A DNA stretch of 64,000 nt, from positions 286,045 to 350,044 of the forward strand of contig NZ_FOCQ01000003.1 of assembly GCF_900110165.1 (NCBI RefSeq), given 5' to 3'. Source of the stretch: Lihuaxuella thermophila. Lineage in GTDB: Bacteria; Bacillota; Bacilli; Thermoactinomycetales; Thermoactinomycetaceae. Below, piece after piece: positions 62,383 to 64,000 of the stretch (the stretch's first letter is position 1; the number at the start of each line of letters is the position of its first letter). A program made the position numbers and the translations under genes. The notes below the pieces were generated by a model. That model saw only the letters and a list, made by a program, of their open reading frames with translations, searched no databases and was not told the DNA's origin.

Positions 62383-63212
62383 AATGAAACCCCTCTCAAC
62401 ATTAATTTCTTTTTCAGCAGTAAAATCATTCTCTCAGAATCGGTAGTATAAGAGGCCCGATTATAATCTCCATAAACCTCTGTAACTTCCAAAGCAGTTT
62501 CCTTACACAATGAACGAAAATGGTCAAAATCGTATTTTCTTAGTAACATGTTTGTCACATAGGTTTCTTTTTGGTTGTTTCCTTCAATTTCGTAGAAAAA
62601 TTCAACAATCAATGAACTTGGCAGATCATGTTGAATGCGAGAACGAGTTAACGATTTTCCATTAGGTAATTGTCTCGTCCATTCCCTAATTAACTCACCG
62701 TTAGGAAAAGACGGGTCATAGTAGCTTGGTCCAATATGGCTTTTTGATTTATGAGAAAATGTAGCCAGATCAATCATGATAGTTCCATCCATTGAAAGAT
62801 GCTTACGAAAAGATAGAAGAGCTTTAATCGCATCATGTTCATTGGCCAACAATTGAAAAGCTTCTTGAGGGACAAGAACTAAATCAAATTCCCTTTCTAA
62901 ATTCATGTCCCTCATATCTGAAACAATTGCCAGCATTCGGTCTTGACGATTCGCTTGCTTTATCTTTTCCTTCACTTTATCAACCATGGATTTCTCAAGA
63001 TCCACTTGTGTAACAAAACACCCTGTCTCCGCTAACCAAGAAACATTACGGCCCGAACCACACGGAACCTCTAGGATAGAATAGACATCGGAACTCACTA
63101 AACTTTGCAAAAAATGTTGATCTACATCAGTGACGTATTCAACATCATAAAACTGCGCACGTTCTTGATACGTAATTTTTCTCGTGTCCGAGATAGTTGA
63201 AAGATTAGGCAT
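62379..63212 (-). CDS. SAM-dependent methyltransferase (class I), 277 aa
   Basis: GAGAGGG lies before the ATG at 63212. Motif I is ILEVPCGSGRNVSWLAETG near residue 46, then VTQVDLEKSMVDKVKEK, DLVLVPQEAFQLL and GTIMIDLATFSH, a Methyltransf_25-type fold. Distinct in sequence from its neighbour, so not a duplication. Start overlaps the end of the dehydrogenase-like gene by eight bases. Confidence 0.82.
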   Translation of the reverse strand: MPNLSTISDTRKITYQERAQFYDVEYVTDVDQHFLQSLVSSDVYSILEVPCGSGRNVSWLAETGCFVTQVDLEKSMVDKVKEKIKQANRQDRMLAIVSDMRDMNLEREFDLVLVPQEAFQLLANEHDAIKALLSFRKHLSMDGTIMIDLATFSHKSKSHIGPSYYDPSFPNGELIREWTRQLPNGKSLTRSRIQHDLPSSLIVEFFYEIEGNNQKETYVTNMLLRKYDFDHFRSLCKETALEVTEVYGDYNRASYTTDSERMILLLKKKLMLRGVSL

Positions 63213-63903
63213 TGTGTACCCTCTCTCGATTAACCATTTCCATATGCCTTGCTACTTCATGATGAACAATTCTTCCATTTTCAATGATTTTCCCAGCAGC
63301 CGATATACTGTCACAGAAGGTCGGGTTGAAAATACTCTCCCCTAAATTAAGAAGATAAGGTGCAACTAAAGGACTTACAGCTCTCGTTGTAGTTGCGGGC
63401 ACTGCTGCTGGCAACAAATCAATTTTGCAATGAAGCACACCAAATCTTTCATAAACCGGTTGATCAAACGATGTAAACTTAGAAAATGTGGGGAGATAAC
63501 CTGAACCATAACCACAAGTTACATCTACAATCATCGAACCGGGCTTCATCATTTTTACCATTTCCTCATCAATCATTGGTGGCGTATCATATGTAGAAAT
63601 TTGAATCGCACCAATTACGAGATCCGCATCTTTTAACTCGTTGACCAAAACTTCGCGCGAATTAACCAAACATCGTACAGAAGGAGGAACTGTAGCCTGA
63701 AACCGACGCAATTTTTCTCGATTTGTTCCCAATACGACGACTTCTGCACCTAATGCAACCGCAAGGCGAATTGCTGCACCTCCGGCTGTTCCATAACCAA
63801 TAACCACAACCTTTGGGGGTTTCACTCCAACAACATCACTTAATAAAACCCCTGAACCTCCCAAATGGCTCTGTAAATGATAGGCCCCATAGAGGACAGC
63901 CAT
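63205..63903 (-). pseudogene. Alanine-dehydrogenase-like protein, N-terminus removed by an insertion sequence
   Basis: The remaining ~232 residues are the NAD-binding and C-terminal parts of an AlaDH/PNT fold: MAVLYGAYHLQSHLGGSGVLL, KVVVIGYGTAGGAAIRLAVALGAEVVVLG, MIVDVTCGYGSG, VPATTTRAVSPLVAPYLLNLG. Normal AlaDH has ~130 residues more at the N-terminus. The frame continues ten codons upstream into sequence (63904-63933) that belongs to the insertion element. The break removes the start and native promoter of the operon; the IS may now drive the downstream genes. Normal substrates would be alanine, lysine/saccharopine or a related amino acid. Confidence 0.75.
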
Positions 63904-64000
63904 CTTATACTGACCCCATAAGACCCCAGACAAACTCTAAGTTATTATAGAATAGGGTTGAAAGGGGTTTTTCTTATGCCTAGAAGAAAGTGGTCTGCTG
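63904..64000 (+). mobile_element. Left end of an insertion sequence (cut by window edge)
   Basis: Begins near CTTATACTGACCCCATAAG, at the point where the dehydrogenase homology stops, and includes a transposase-like start. The other end lies outside the window, so terminal repeats and target duplication cannot be checked here. Confidence 0.6.
63976..64000 (+). CDS. Start of a transposase-like gene (partial)
   Basis: ATG at 63976 with AAAGGGG eight bases upstream; visible residues MPRRKWSA fit the N-terminus of IS3-type OrfA or similar transposases. Only eight codons are in the window. Confidence 0.5.

Overview
The window reads as a spore-former-type Bacillota chromosome, probably Thermoactinomycetaceae or a Paenibacillus-like relative. 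The clues are AGGAGG-type ribosome sites, sigma-A promoters, Lpl/YtcP oligosaccharide transporters with YesM/YesN regulators, a WXG100/EssC secretion locus, and YukD, YitT and CotS-like proteins. This placement is inferred from gene content only. Most genes lie on the minus strand.

Left end (1-3500): a partial iron-type alcohol dehydrogenase, then rsr (bacterial Ro60). Upstream of rsr, on the same strand, is an ~800 bp array with six copies of the Ro60-binding Y-RNA motif (GGGCCGA ... GGTTATC) and five perfect tRNA T-arms, behind a near-consensus promoter. Two units are ordinary Y RNAs with a tRNA-like loop or a bare hairpin. At least two others look like whole tRNA cloverleaves (Gln-like and class II, Leu-like) whose anticodon loop is replaced by a closed Ro60-binding hairpin. 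This circularly permuted tRNA/Y-RNA chimera is the most striking signal here.

3500-7400: small metabolic genes (sugar-phosphate isomerase/epimerase, NamA/YqjM flavoenzyme, YitT, DUF1259). 7400-26000: a carbohydrate island. Histidine kinase, AraC-type regulator, DegT aminotransferase and the first three-part Lpl transporter form one minus-strand series. A second Lpl transporter follows a secreted beta-propeller/Big2 protein. A cytosolic propeller relative and an alpha/beta hydrolase are transcribed divergently. 26000-29750: a 31-aa membrane peptide and a giant GH18-like/NodB deacetylase/GT2 fusion.

30000-39000: a broken ynfA, an exact 1172-bp tandem duplication holding two copies of a lipoprotein gene next to a secreted lipase, then a small type VII secretion locus (WXG100, EssC without FHA domains, YukD). 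The lipase plus duplicated lipoproteins resemble a toxin/immunity layout. 39000-47200: a mannoside-type system. LacI repressor and phosphoglucomutase/phosphomannomutase face an ABC transporter, DUF1861 protein and GH130 phosphorylase across a control region with LacI palindromes and a cre-like site. The second permease gene is frameshifted.

47200-57300: small membrane proteins, an amino-acid permease/cupin/YqcI operon, a VOC protein, a secreted protein, a small secreted peptide, a pseudogene, and an aromatic-amino-acid-type decarboxylase with two unrecognised genes. 57500-64000: a tRNA 3' remnant, then a tight seven-gene minus-strand operon of unknown function: truncated alanine-dehydrogenase-like protein, two methyltransferases, a stand-alone class I aminoacyl-tRNA-synthetase-like protein, an ASCH protein, an AlkZ/YcaQ-like protein and an aminoglycoside-phosphotransferase-like kinase. 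An insertion sequence has cut into the promoter-proximal gene at the right edge.
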